Assembly (NCBI GenBank): GCA_015232395.1
Contig: JADFZT010000007.1
Coordinates: 42,468-106,467 of the forward strand
Direction: 5' to 3'
Source of the DNA: Magnetococcales bacterium
GTDB taxonomy: Bacteria > Pseudomonadota > Magnetococcia > Magnetococcales > JADFZT01
Length of the DNA stretch: 64,000 bases
A model generated the notes under the pieces. The model saw nothing but the letters and a program-made list of their open reading frames with translations, was not told the DNA's origin and made no database searches. Within the stretch, counting starts at the first letter, position 1. Every line of letters begins with the position of its first letter. Below are positions 51,268 through 60,397 of the stretch, piece after piece. Both the position numbers and the translations under genes were made by a program.

Positions 51268-51512
51268 CGACCCCACTTGGTTCCTGATGACCCGGCTTGC
51301 TCCAGGTTTGGTTGCCAAGCTCAAGACCAATTCGCAAGATACGGTAAGCCCGAACGATGCGGTTCGCGTAGCTCACCCCATCCCACATATTCCCTATACG
51401 TTCACGTTGCCCAGAAGCCCAAACCCAACGGATGGTTCACGCTGACTTCAGGGCAACGGGGCCATTCCCGGATTTCCATCTTTGCCAGGATGAGCATGGC
51501 CTGAAATCAAGA

Positions 51513-52703
51513 TCAGGCCATCTGCTTTTGTTCGGTCAAGCCGATAAAAATCGCCACCTCGATGCAGTTGTGGATATCCGCTTTGAGTTTTTTGGAAATC
51601 TCTTCAGCTGCGGTCTGTAACGCCTCCAGGGGCTGACCCGGCATAGGCGCCAGTCTGAGTTCCAGCTGCAACCCTTCCGGCAGATAGTGGGCGGTATATC
51701 CCGAAACCCCCATAAAATCCCCGCCACCATGGACCACCCGATAGATGCTCTCCTGCACCTCTTTGCGGTTGGGCAGATCCAGCACGCGCAAGCTCCCCCC
51801 CTTCTGATCATCCTCCACATCCACATGAACCAGCACCTCGTTGATGCCATCCACCTCATCAGTCAGGGTATTTTGCACCTTGTCGGCAATATGGTGGCCT
51901 TCGGAGACCGAGAGCAGGGGATTGACCACCACATGTACATCCACCAGGATATCCGGCCCCAAACGTCTCGCCTTCAAAAAATGGGCGGAGCGGACATCGG
52001 GAATGCTATCCACCAACTCACTGATCTTTTTGCGTACCTCTTCATCGATGGCCGAGGAAGAGTCGGTCAGCTCCTTGACCGCCTCCTGCAAAAATTCAAA
52101 CCCCACTTTGGCTAGAATAAAAGAGACCGCAATGGCTGCTGCGGAATCAGCCAAAGGCCAGCCCAGCATCGCCCCGGCAATCCCCGCCAGGGCCGCGAGG
52201 GAAGAGATGGCATCGGAGCGATGGTGCCAGGCGTTGGCGATCAGGGCCTTGGCGTTCAGGCGCTCCCCCACTTTAATGGTGTATTGAAACAGCCCCTCCT
52301 TGCAGAGCAGGGAGAAAATCGCCGCCACAAGAGCGATCATCGTCGGCACTTCCAGGGTGGGCTCCTGCATGCGGTCCACCGCATCCAAAACAATCCCCAG
52401 GGAGACCCCCAGGAGCGCCACCGCGATAAAAAGCGTCGCCAGGGTTTCAAACTTGCCGTGACCATAGGGATGATCCTCATCCGCCTCCTCCCGGGCCATA
52501 CGCATTCCCAAAAGCACCACCCCGTCAGAGACCAGATCCGAAGCGGAATGGATACCGTCGGCCAACATGGCGGCAGAGTGTCCCACGATACCGGCGACAA
52601 TTTTGGCGATGGAAAGAATGACGTTGACCACCACCCCGATGAGGGTGGCTTTTTGGGCGGCTTGGTAGCGTTCTTCCTTGGTGATGGCGACAGCTTCACT
52701 CAT
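51513..52703 (-). CDS. cation diffusion facilitator (CDF) transporter
   Basis: A 396-residue metal/proton antiporter with six membrane helices in the first 230 residues and a cytoplasmic domain after them. The metal site is seen as ADGIHSASDLVSD (helix 2) and HHRSDAISS (helix 5); the DEDHPYGHGKFE loop is typical. The C-terminal region is longer than in FieF and holds extra domain sequence (GGGDFMGVSGYTAHYLPEGL). The ATG at 52703 overlaps the stop of the TusA gene (ATGA). Zn, Fe or Mn could be the substrate. Confidence 0.9.
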   Translation of the reverse strand: MSEAVAITKEERYQAAQKATLIGVVVNVILSIAKIVAGIVGHSAAMLADGIHSASDLVSDGVVLLGMRMAREEADEDHPYGHGKFETLATLFIAVALLGVSLGIVLDAVDRMQEPTLEVPTMIALVAAIFSLLCKEGLFQYTIKVGERLNAKALIANAWHHRSDAISSLAALAGIAGAMLGWPLADSAAAIAVSFILAKVGFEFLQEAVKELTDSSSAIDEEVRKKISELVDSIPDVRSAHFLKARRLGPDILVDVHVVVNPLLSVSEGHHIADKVQNTLTDEVDGINEVLVHVDVEDDQKGGSLRVLDLPNRKEVQESIYRVVHGGGDFMGVSGYTAHYLPEGLQLELRLAPMPGQPLEALQTAAEEISKKLKADIHNCIEVAIFIGLTEQKQMA

Positions 52704-52963
52704 TGATCGTTTCCTTTTTGAATCATTCCCAACCACTCCCTGGGAGCCAATTGGTCCAGGGAGAGCAGTGTGTGTCCATGGATGCGGCACCAGGAGGGGA
52801 GATCCCGGGTGATACCGGGGTCAGAAGCCCGCACCTGGAGAAGCTCTCCCGGCTTGAGAGTGGCCATGGCGGCTTCGGTACGTAAAATCGGCATGGGGCA
52901 GAGCAGGCGCCGGGCGTCCACCTCCTCGCTGATGACGGGGGGATGAGAAGGTTCCTTGGACAC
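52700..52963 (-). CDS. TusA-family sulfur carrier
   Basis: An 87-residue protein with the family motif LLC22PMPILRTE, whose Cys carries persulfide sulfur. The fold pattern (GELLQVRASDPGITRDLPSW, HGHTLL) is complete. It is joined to the CDF gene by a four-base overlap, so it may serve metal or sulfur handling with that transporter and not tRNA thiolation. The exact member of the family is not certain. Confidence 0.88.
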   Translation of the reverse strand: MSKEPSHPPVISEEVDARRLLCPMPILRTEAAMATLKPGELLQVRASDPGITRDLPSWCRIHGHTLLSLDQLAPREWLGMIQKGNDQ

Positions 52964-53143
52964 AATGTTGATCCGTTAAGTGAATGGTTGCCCGGTTTTG
53001 GATATCCCACCAGAGGGGTGGATCGCAAAACTCATCCAAGGATGAGATGTCGGCAGAAAAATCGGAGGGGCTCTACCCACGCCATTCACCACCTTTGTGA
53101 CCCTTGGCTTATTCTTTGGTTCCCCAGGAAAACAGCAGCACCC

Positions 53144-53602
53144 CTAATCCAGCAGTCCCCGCCACCGGTCGGCTTCTTGGGATTCGTTCCGGGAGGTGCG
53201 ATTAATAACAATCACCGTGCGCATCTCCTCTTCGCTTTCAGGCTCCCAGTCCAGGTGATAGCCGTTGCCCTCAACCAGCTCTGCAAGCTCCAAAAGCGCC
53301 ATCAACATTTTGCGCTTCTTGTCATAAAATTCGGTTTCATAGATATGCCGAAGCCAGTCGTCCGCCACCCCATCGGCCAGCTGCTTCCAAAGCCAGGTCA
53401 CCGGGGCGTCGTAGGTGGTGCCTTCCCACTGCTCCTCATCCACGGCAAAAAGATCCGCCTCATCCAGCCTGCCCAGGACAATCAGCACATCCCCTTCGGA
53501 GCGATCGGTCAACAGATGGGCTTCACCAAAGGTAAAAGGATCCTCCTGGCTATATTTTCTGAACCAGGCCGCCAATTTTTGGCATAAGGCATCGGGTTCC
53601 AT
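53144..53602 (-). CDS. conserved hypothetical acidic protein
   Basis: A 152-residue soluble, acidic protein with no recognised domain. It has a helical start (LCQKLAAWFRKYSQEDPFTF), a winged-helix-like middle (EAHLLTDRSEGDVLIVLGRL, DEADLFAV) and a helical tail. It stands alone. Confidence 0.6.
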   Translation of the reverse strand: MEPDALCQKLAAWFRKYSQEDPFTFGEAHLLTDRSEGDVLIVLGRLDEADLFAVDEEQWEGTTYDAPVTWLWKQLADGVADDWLRHIYETEFYDKKRKMLMALLELAELVEGNGYHLDWEPESEEEMRTVIVINRTSRNESQEADRWRGLLD

Positions 53603-53718
53603 GGGCGTTTTCCTAAGAATAAAGGTGAAAAGGTTTTAAGGGGTCACTGATTGATTGAGAGCTTCAGCACTAAGTAGTCGCTGCCGGAATCCGTCAAAAC
53701 CAAGGACATCGATCCCCC

Positions 53719-54903
53719 TTAGACATACCATGACTCTTGCACTTCCATGGCGCTCATGGGAGCCACTTTATATATCTCCCGACCATCGGGGCCTTCCGCT
53801 GAAACCGCCACCTCGGGAAGGTCGCGCCCTTTGCCAAAGCGGGCTACCAGGCGACAAGCCAACTTAAGCCCCTCTTCCCCGGGCTCCCCTTCCACCAGAG
53901 CCAACGGACCGGGCATCCCTTGCACCTGAAGCAGCCAACGCCCTTTGCGAAAGCCGGAGAGAAAATTGTTTTCCGAACGGTCCCGCCCCACGATCACCTT
54001 ATAGTCTGGAGAGGGACGCACATGGCGGCCCGCCTTCAGGAGGACAATATCATCCAGGGTGTAGCGTTTGGTACCTCGGCTGTCCCAAAGATCCTGAAGG
54101 CGGCGGGCATAGTTTTCGTCGGTGAGAAAGCAGCACCCCCCGGCAGGTGAGGGATACTCTTCGATACCCAAGTCAGCGGCCAGGGCCATCTGGGGCTTGC
54201 GGGAGCGGCCGGTGATGTGTTTCAGCCGGGCACGATCCACCCAACCCCGTTTTTCCGGCTCGGTTTCCGGCAGGGTCAGGGCCGTCAGGGGGCGCAGCAG
54301 CCAGCCGGTGACCCCCGCTTCCCGTTCGATCAGGGGCATGGTGTCCCGGCGCTGGCTCATGGGCCGCTCCCCCACCACCTCCCCGGTAAAGAGAAAATCA
54401 AACCCCATGGACTCTTTCATCTCCCAGGCCTTTTTGACCATGAAGATTTTACAATCCAGGCACGGGTTCAAGTTTTTACCATAGCCATATTTGGGGTTGG
54501 TAACGATCTCCACATAGACCTCGGAGATATCCACCATGTGGAGCTTGACGCCCAGCTGCTCGGCGGCATAGAGGGCGTCGTGGCGGGGCGGGGGTTTGCC
54601 GGGTTTGGGGTTGCGGATAGCCCCGGTGTGGGTCTGGATACAGAAGCCGGTGTGAAAGTTGACGCACTCCACTTCGATCCCCTGCTCCATGAGCAGGCGG
54701 GTGGCGAGGATGGAGTCCAGACCACCGGAAAGCAGCCCCAGGGCGCGATAGGTTTTTTTCGGGGAGGCTGTCTCACCCGGGCTGTTTTCAGCAAGTGCCG
54801 CTGATTCGGAATTTTCAACAGAAGCCGCCGATTCCAGGATCGTCCCCTCCTTGGGACTCTCTGCGGATTTGGGGGCTGTTTCAAAGATCGTTGGGTCGCT
54901 CAT
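53719..54903 (-). CDS. PP-loop ATPase, tRNA thiolation type
   Basis: A 394-residue protein. After a 45-residue disordered start comes an adenylating PP-loop, LGLLSGGLDS, and a ThiI/MnmA-like domain with NPCLDCKIFMVKKAW and GEVVGERPMSQRR; the CxxC may carry sulfur. The C-terminal part (YTLDDIVLLKAGRHVRPSPD) resembles an NFACT-type RNA-binding domain. A tRNA sulfur-transfer role is likely, though such genes are often mislabelled as methyltransferases. The frame ends after a segment ESWYV. Confidence 0.82.
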   Translation of the reverse strand: MSDPTIFETAPKSAESPKEGTILESAASVENSESAALAENSPGETASPKKTYRALGLLSGGLDSILATRLLMEQGIEVECVNFHTGFCIQTHTGAIRNPKPGKPPPRHDALYAAEQLGVKLHMVDISEVYVEIVTNPKYGYGKNLNPCLDCKIFMVKKAWEMKESMGFDFLFTGEVVGERPMSQRRDTMPLIEREAGVTGWLLRPLTALTLPETEPEKRGWVDRARLKHITGRSRKPQMALAADLGIEEYPSPAGGCCFLTDENYARRLQDLWDSRGTKRYTLDDIVLLKAGRHVRPSPDYKVIVGRDRSENNFLSGFRKGRWLLQVQGMPGPLALVEGEPGEEGLKLACRLVARFGKGRDLPEVAVSAEGPDGREIYKVAPMSAMEVQESWYV

Positions 54904-54942
54904 ACCATTCCCTGGTTTGGAGGAAAATCAATTACCATTACA

Positions 54943-55932
54943 TCAATCCTGCTGCTTGGAAAGCAGGCGTGCCGCTTCCAGAGCGTGATAGGTGAGAATC
55001 AGGTCGGCGCCAGCCCGTTTGAAGCTGGTCAGGGTTTCCAGCACCACCCGCTCCTCGTCGATCCAGCCTTTTTCGGCGGCAGCCTTGACCATGGCATACT
55101 CCCCGCTGACGTTGTAGACCGCCAGGGGCAGGTCGAAATGGTCTCTCACCTCCCGGATGATATCCATATAGCTCAAACCCGGTTTGACCATCAGCATATC
55201 CGCCCCCTGGGCCACATCCAGAGCCGCTTCCCGCAGGGCCTCCCGGCGATTGGCGGGATCCATCTGGTAGCTGCGGCGATCCCCAAAGCTGGGGGTATTA
55301 TCCGCTGCATCCCGGAAAGGACCATAATAGGCGGAGGCATATTTGACCGCATAGGAGAGGATGGGAATATCCTGGTAGCCCGCCTGGTCCAGGGCGGCTC
55401 GGATGGCTCCCACCATGCCGTCCATCATCCCTGAAGGGGCGACCATATCCACCCCTGCCTCGGCCTGGGTCACGGCGGCCTGACCCAAAAGCTTCAAGGT
55501 GGCGTCGTTGTCCACATCCCCGTCCCGAATCACCCCACAGTGGGCGTGGTCGGTATATTCGCAAAAACAGGTATCGGCAATGACATAAAGATCCGGCAGT
55601 GCTGCCTTGATCCCCCGGATCGCCTGTTGAACAATTCCCTCAGAAGCCAGGGCATCACTGCCGGTGGCATCCTTGCCCTCGGGAATGCCAAACAGAATAA
55701 TTCCCCCCAAGCCCATTTCCTGCGCTTCCCGGGCCAGAGGGATGGCCTGGTCTACGGAAAGTTGATATACTCCAGGCATGGATGTGACGGGATGGCGAAT
55801 ATTTTCCCCTGGCACGATAAAAAGGGGATAGATCAGATCCCGGGGTGTCAGGCGGGTTTCCCGGACCATTCGGCGGATGGCCGGGTTTTTTCGTAGCCGG
55901 CGGGGCCGGTTGATCATGACATCGGTGGACAT
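54943..55932 (-). CDS. hemB: delta-aminolevulinic acid dehydratase
   Basis: A 329-residue enzyme that joins two 5-aminolevulinate molecules into porphobilinogen. The Schiff-base Lys residues lie in [18 protein letters not shown] and [13 protein letters not shown]. The metal region is [12 protein letters not shown], in which the Cys pattern suggests Zn or a mixed Zn/Mg type. Two other heme genes (hemD, hemC) are 3 kb away but not in one operon. Confidence 0.96.
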   Translation of the reverse strand: MSTDVMINRPRRLRKNPAIRRMVRETRLTPRDLIYPLFIVPGENIRHPVTSMPGVYQLSVDQAIPLAREAQEMGLGGIILFGIPEGKDATGSDALASEGIVQQAIRGIKAALPDLYVIADTCFCEYTDHAHCGVIRDGDVDNDATLKLLGQAAVTQAEAGVDMVAPSGMMDGMVGAIRAALDQAGYQDIPILSYAVKYASAYYGPFRDAADNTPSFGDRRSYQMDPANRREALREAALDVAQGADMLMVKPGLSYMDIIREVRDHFDLPLAVYNVSGEYAMVKAAAEKGWIDEERVVLETLTSFKRAGADLILTYHALEAARLLSKQQD

Positions 55933-56313
55933 GGGCGGCTGACCTCAAATTGGCTGATCGGGTGTTATTCGGAATGGTCCATGGTTATTCGGGATGGTCC
56001 ATGGTCGAAACGCTGTTCCAAATGATTCATGAGCGGCATTGATTCGGCCATCCGGCCCATGGGATCATGCTTGAAAAAGGGGTTGTCATTCTGGTTACAC
56101 GAAGTGTGGATTGGCAGGAAAACCTTGGATAGAGCCATTAAAAAAGCCCTTTCCACCCCCTGTCCCAACGCTTCATTTTCGGGATGCAAAAGATCTCATC
56201 CCTCCAAAATACAATATTGTCCCTTGGCAGGGTGGCGGACTCTACCATAACTTGGTATATCGTTCAATTCCGAGGGACTGTCGTCCCCCCATTTTTTTGG
56301 GAAGAACTCTTCA
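55933..56313. promoter_or_regulatory. hemB-phosphatase divergent region
   Basis: There is no convincing gene in these 380 bases. A perfect tandem of two 20-base units with one difference, TTATTCGGrATGGTCCATGG, lies at 55965-55984 and 55985-56004, about 33 bases upstream of hemB. It may be an operator or chance duplication. The remainder, up to the phosphatase start, shows nothing clear. Confidence 0.35.
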
Positions 56314-57138
56314 ATGGTCCAACATATCGCAGATCGCTTGCGGGTAGTGGGGTGCTCCGATGTAGGCTTGGTGCGCACCTTGAACGAGGACAGTTTCCGA
56401 ATCGACGAGGAGCTGGGCCTGCTGGTGGTGGCAGACGGCATGGGCGGACACGATGCTGGAGAAGTGGCCAGTGCCCAGGTGATCGACTCCATCCAGGAAT
56501 CCCTGAACACCTTCATCGCTGAAAAAAAAGATCCGCCAGCTGCCCGAAACCAGCCCGCTGAGTGTGACGATGACGATGAAGAACCCACCCTGGACGATAT
56601 TCCCAATCCCCTGGTAGATACCGTCTCGGCTGCGGTCAATCGGGCCAACTCCTCCATCAATAACGCCAACTGGGAAAAAGGCTATCCCGAAGGCATGGGC
56701 ATGGGCACCACGGTGGTGGGGCTCTGGTTTCCGGAGTTTTCCGAGACCCAGGTGGTCTTTCACGTAGGCGACAGCCGCTTCTACCTCTATCGGCAAAAGC
56801 GTCTGTTGCAGGTCACCCAGGACCACTCCATGTATCAGCAGTGGATCAATTTTGGTGGCAAAGGTCGCCCCCCCGCCCAAAACATTCTGTTGCAGGCCAT
56901 GGGCCCCGCCCAAAAGGTCCGCCCGGATGTACGTTTTCAGGATCTTCTCAAAGGGGATGTGGTGCTGCTCTGTTCCGACGGCCTGAGCGGCATGATAGAT
57001 GATAAAAAAATCGGAGAAATTCTCTCCAAGGTCACTGCCGACAATCTCGATGCCAGCATTGATCTACTGATCAAGGCGGCCAGAGAGGCCGGCGGCAAAG
57101 ACAATATTACAGCGATTTTGGGATTTTCGGTCAAATAA
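56314..57138 (+). CDS. PP2C-type protein phosphatase
   Basis: A 274-residue metal-dependent Ser/Thr phosphatase. Conserved acids occur in LNEDSF, VVADGMGGH, VGDSRFYLY, LCSDGLSGM and GGKDNITAIL. An acidic loop (residues about 70-95, with a DDDDEE run) is inserted. Such enzymes pair with Ser/Thr kinases and FHA proteins; the next gene encodes an FHA domain. No kinase is in the window. Confidence 0.92.
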   Translation: MVQHIADRLRVVGCSDVGLVRTLNEDSFRIDEELGLLVVADGMGGHDAGEVASAQVIDSIQESLNTFIAEKKDPPAARNQPAECDDDDEEPTLDDIPNPLVDTVSAAVNRANSSINNANWEKGYPEGMGMGTTVVGLWFPEFSETQVVFHVGDSRFYLYRQKRLLQVTQDHSMYQQWINFGGKGRPPAQNILLQAMGPAQKVRPDVRFQDLLKGDVVLLCSDGLSGMIDDKKIGEILSKVTADNLDASIDLLIKAAREAGGKDNITAILGFSVK

Positions 57139-57211
57139 GCCGAATTTTTCAGTTTCAGTTTTTGGATCCCGGCATAGTCTCTCACTATGCGGGGGCAATC
57201 GGAGGAATCCA

Positions 57212-58108
57212 ATGAGAGAGCAGACCCAACTGTCCATCATGTTTGCGGATATAGCTGGCAGCACCAAGCTTTACGAAACCATCGGTGATGCCAGAGCCCG
57301 GGAGGTCACCTCCCAGTGTATCCAGCTGATGAGCCGAATTACCCAGGAGTGCCAGGGGCAGGTCATCAAAACCATCGGCGACGAGGTGATGTGCACCTTC
57401 CCCAGCGCTGATCTGGCAGGTGACGCTGCGGTGCGCATGCAGGAGGATGTGGAGTCCCAGGCTGAAGATATGGGCATTGCCCTGGCCATCCGGGTGGGAT
57501 TTCACTTCGGTGATGTCATCAAGGAAGGGGGAGATGTCTTTGGTGACGCGGTCAATCTGGCCGCCCGCATGGCTGCCCAGGCCAAAGCCGACCAGATCAT
57601 CACCACCGGGGAGACCCTGGAGCGGATGAACCCCATGCATCGGGGCAGCAGCCGGGTGTTGATCACCACCACGGTCAAAGGCAAAGCCAAGCCGGTACAA
57701 ATTTGCGAAATCACCTGGGGTGAGGAAGATGACCTGACGGTGATGGGCGGGGGGCTTACTGCCGCTGACTTGGCCGCCCCCAAGGTGAGCGCGACCATTC
57801 AGTTCCAGGGACAATCCATCGAAGTGGAGGAAAGCATGCCCTCCATTACCCTGGGCCGGGGCAAGAAAAACAACTTTATCGTCCCCGACTCCATGGCCTC
57901 CCGGCTCCACACCAAAGTGGAATATCGCCGGGGCCGGATTTTTGTGGTGGATCAATCCACCAACGGCACCTATGTGATCTCCGAAGAGGGTGAAAAAAGC
58001 TTCATCCACCGGGATGAACGGGTTTTGGAGGGGAACGGTGTCATTGGTTTGGGGCGGGAAGTGGGTATGAGCGATCCCCTGGGCGTTCTCTTCCGCTCCG
58101 CTGGCTGA
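57212..58108 (+). CDS. class III adenylate cyclase-FHA fusion
   Basis: A 298-residue protein. Residues 1-165 are a cyclase domain with metal Asp12 and Asp57, adenine-selecting Lys53 (IKTIGDEVM), and N115LAAR119. Residues about 195-295 form an FHA domain (ITLGRGKKNNFIV, SRLHTKVEY, DQSTNGTYV) that binds phospho-threonine. It probably makes cAMP under control of a phosphoprotein. It lies 73 bases after the phosphatase gene in the same direction, which suggests a shared circuit. Confidence 0.92.
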   Translation: MREQTQLSIMFADIAGSTKLYETIGDARAREVTSQCIQLMSRITQECQGQVIKTIGDEVMCTFPSADLAGDAAVRMQEDVESQAEDMGIALAIRVGFHFGDVIKEGGDVFGDAVNLAARMAAQAKADQIITTGETLERMNPMHRGSSRVLITTTVKGKAKPVQICEITWGEEDDLTVMGGGLTAADLAAPKVSATIQFQGQSIEVEESMPSITLGRGKKNNFIVPDSMASRLHTKVEYRRGRIFVVDQSTNGTYVISEEGEKSFIHRDERVLEGNGVIGLGREVGMSDPLGVLFRSAG

Positions 58109-58204
58109 TCCACCCGGTCAGGGTAGATCCATCCAGAAGTACAGGATGGATCTATGACTTATACAGCCATTCCAACCAAAAATCAGACACACCCTCCCTT
58201 GAGA

Positions 58205-58359
58205 CGTCATTCCCGCGAATGCGGGAATCCAGGGGAGGTAAAGTTTGCACCCAAAAGAAACTTTACCCCTTCAAGACGCCTGCCATGGGCTGAAAGTAAC
58301 GCAGAATCTGGAAATATTCGTCCTGGACTTTCTGGATCCCCGCCTACGCGGGGATGACG
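58205..58359. repeat. REP-like inverted palindrome pair
   Basis: A palindrome with CATTCCCGCGAATGCGGG (58208-58225) and a near-inverse one with CCCCGCCTACGCGGGGATG (58338-58356) flank about 110 bases. Each is followed or preceded by a TGGAT/ATCCA motif. This is the look of dispersed REP/BIME-type repeats found many times per genome. The rest of the 58109-58503 gap has no gene. Confidence 0.6.
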
Positions 58360-58503
58360 CGTTAGAAGAGCCTGTCCCACCTTTGCATGGAACGACTATC
58401 GTCTTGATGGATGCCACTGCTGTTGATCACCCGATCCAGCACGGATGACACGGGTTGCCTGGCGTCTCTTGCCCAGCAGAACAACCGAGCGTTCCTGGGA
58501 TGA

Positions 58504-59289
58504 TCAGCCCCTCGATTGCCAATAATCCGCCAACGCCTGGAGCAGATCCTCGGCAGTGGGTTTTTCCGGCACCACCCTGGGGGTGAAGCCGAGCTTGGTC
58601 ATCGCTTTGCCAGTGATAGCACTGATGGCAGCAAGGGTTGTGTTGGCCAGGGCCTCTTTTCCCGCTTCTGGCAACACCTCGACAAAGGCCGCCACCGAGC
58701 GACTACTGAAAAAAGCCACCCCATCCACCTCTCCCCCCAGCAGCGCCTGCAACACCCCCTCTGGGATTTCCCGGATGGGCTCGGCCCGATAGCCCACCAC
58801 CAGATCCACCTGTGCACCCCCCCCTTCCAGCTCCGAGATCAACTCTTCCCGGCCTTTTTCCGCCCGCAAAAAGAGAAACCGCCCCCCTCCCCCATTCCAA
58901 TCCAGAATCGCCCGGGCCAACCGCTCCCCATCCATGGGACGGGAAGGGGTGGTGACCGGGAGTCCGGCTTTTTGGAGAATGCGTGCGGTCTTGGGACCCA
59001 CGGCATAGAGGGGGGGCAGTGGTCTATCGATGGGTCGATGCTCTAAAAAAGCCCGGGCACCGTTGGCGCTGGTCAGAAGAATCCCCTGATAGCCGTTTAA
59101 ATCAGCCATCACCCTTTTGAGGGGGTTGGGATCCCGGGGGGGCTCAATGGTCAGCGCCGGGGCCAGCAGGGCACGCCCCCCGCACGCTGCCACGGTTTTG
59201 GCTGTTTCCCCCCCTTCCGGCTGGGGCCGGGTGATGAGGAGGGTGCGGCCTGTGAGGTCGATCTGGCTGGGGGGGATCATCGGAGACAT
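58504..59289 (-). CDS. hemD: uroporphyrinogen-III synthase
   Basis: A 261-residue two-lobed enzyme that closes and inverts ring D of hydroxymethylbilane. Recognised parts are LLITRPQPEGGETAKTV, GILLTSANGARAF, LYAVGPKTARIL and VDGVAFFSSRSVAAFV, with TAISGKAM-like ISAITGKAMTKLG near the end. HemD proteins are poorly conserved; placement 15 bases after hemC supports the call. Confidence 0.9.
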   Translation of the reverse strand: MSPMIPPSQIDLTGRTLLITRPQPEGGETAKTVAACGGRALLAPALTIEPPRDPNPLKRVMADLNGYQGILLTSANGARAFLEHRPIDRPLPPLYAVGPKTARILQKAGLPVTTPSRPMDGERLARAILDWNGGGGRFLFLRAEKGREELISELEGGGAQVDLVVGYRAEPIREIPEGVLQALLGGEVDGVAFFSSRSVAAFVEVLPEAGKEALANTTLAAISAITGKAMTKLGFTPRVVPEKPTAEDLLQALADYWQSRG

Positions 59290-59304
59290 GACACCGCACC
59301 AACC

Positions 59305-60240
59305 TTAGGAAATCTCCGGCATGATTTCCGCCAGAATTTCCCGCCCTCCACCAGAAAGCAGCGCCTCCCCCAGCTGTTTACCCAGCACAACCGCAGCCTG
59401 ATCGTCGGCCTGCCCTTCCCGCTCCAGGGTGACATAGCGCTTGCCATCCAGGCTCGCCACCCGCCCTACCAATTTCAGTCGGCCATCAGCCAGGGTGGCA
59501 TAACCGGCGATGGGTACCTGACATCCCCCCTCCAGGGTCGCCAAAAAGCTCCGCTCCGCCAACACCCGAATGCGGGTTTCGGGGTGATCCAGGGGGGCGA
59601 TCAATTTTTCCACCCGGGGGTCGTTCACCCGCAGCTCGATACCTACCGCCCCCTGGCCGTTGGCGGGAATCATGACGGTGGGATCGAGATATTCCTTCAC
59701 ATGTTCGGTCATCTCCAGGCGAATCACCCCGGCGGCGGCCAGAATGATGCCGTCAAACTCCCCCGCCACCAGCTTGCCGATGCGGGTGTTGACGTTGCCC
59801 CGCAAAGGAATCACCTGCAGATCCGGGCGCTGGTTTAACAGCTGGCTCTGGCGACGCAGGGAAGAGGAGCCCACCTTGGCCCCTTGGGGAAGGGCCTGGA
59901 TGGAATCATGGGTGGTGGATAGAAACACATCCCTGGGATCCGCCCGTTCCAGAATCGGCCCCAGGGTCAAACCTTCGGGAAACTCCGCCGGGACATCTTT
60001 CATGGAGTGGACGGCAATATCGGCCCGGCCATCAAGCATCGCCTCTTCCAACTCCTTCACGAAGAGCCCCTTGCCCCCCACCTTGGCCAGAGGCACATCG
60101 AGAATTTTATCCCCCTTGGTTTTGATGATGACAAGCTCCACCGTCAGTTCCGGGTTCAATTCCAAAAGGCGGGATTTAACCCAGTTGGCCTGCCACAAGG
60201 CCAAGGCGCTGCCTCGGGTACCGATTCGCAAGGTTTCCAT
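59305..60240 (-). CDS. hemC: porphobilinogen deaminase
   Basis: A 311-residue enzyme that builds hydroxymethylbilane from four porphobilinogens. Seen are LRIGTRGSALALWQANWVK, VHSMKDVP, VGSSSLRRQSQL, GNVNTRIGKL and the cofactor Cys in EGGCQVPIAG. I start at the ATG at 60240; the frame is open farther upstream but that part has no family match. First gene of hemCD. Confidence 0.96.
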   Translation of the reverse strand: METLRIGTRGSALALWQANWVKSRLLELNPELTVELVIIKTKGDKILDVPLAKVGGKGLFVKELEEAMLDGRADIAVHSMKDVPAEFPEGLTLGPILERADPRDVFLSTTHDSIQALPQGAKVGSSSLRRQSQLLNQRPDLQVIPLRGNVNTRIGKLVAGEFDGIILAAAGVIRLEMTEHVKEYLDPTVMIPANGQGAVGIELRVNDPRVEKLIAPLDHPETRIRVLAERSFLATLEGGCQVPIAGYATLADGRLKLVGRVASLDGKRYVTLEREGQADDQAAVVLGKQLGEALLSGGGREILAEIMPEIS

Positions 60241-60397
60241 GTCATCCTCTCCAACAGATATAGGCACTTTGTCTCCAACAAGCCGCTTTAGGGAAGCTTG
60301 GGGGATGTTTGGCTGTTTAGGGAAAAGGCAAAAGGGGTTACACTGCCCCACTTTGTAGCAGGCAGGATAAGCCCAGGAGGGAGCCGGGGACAAGACC

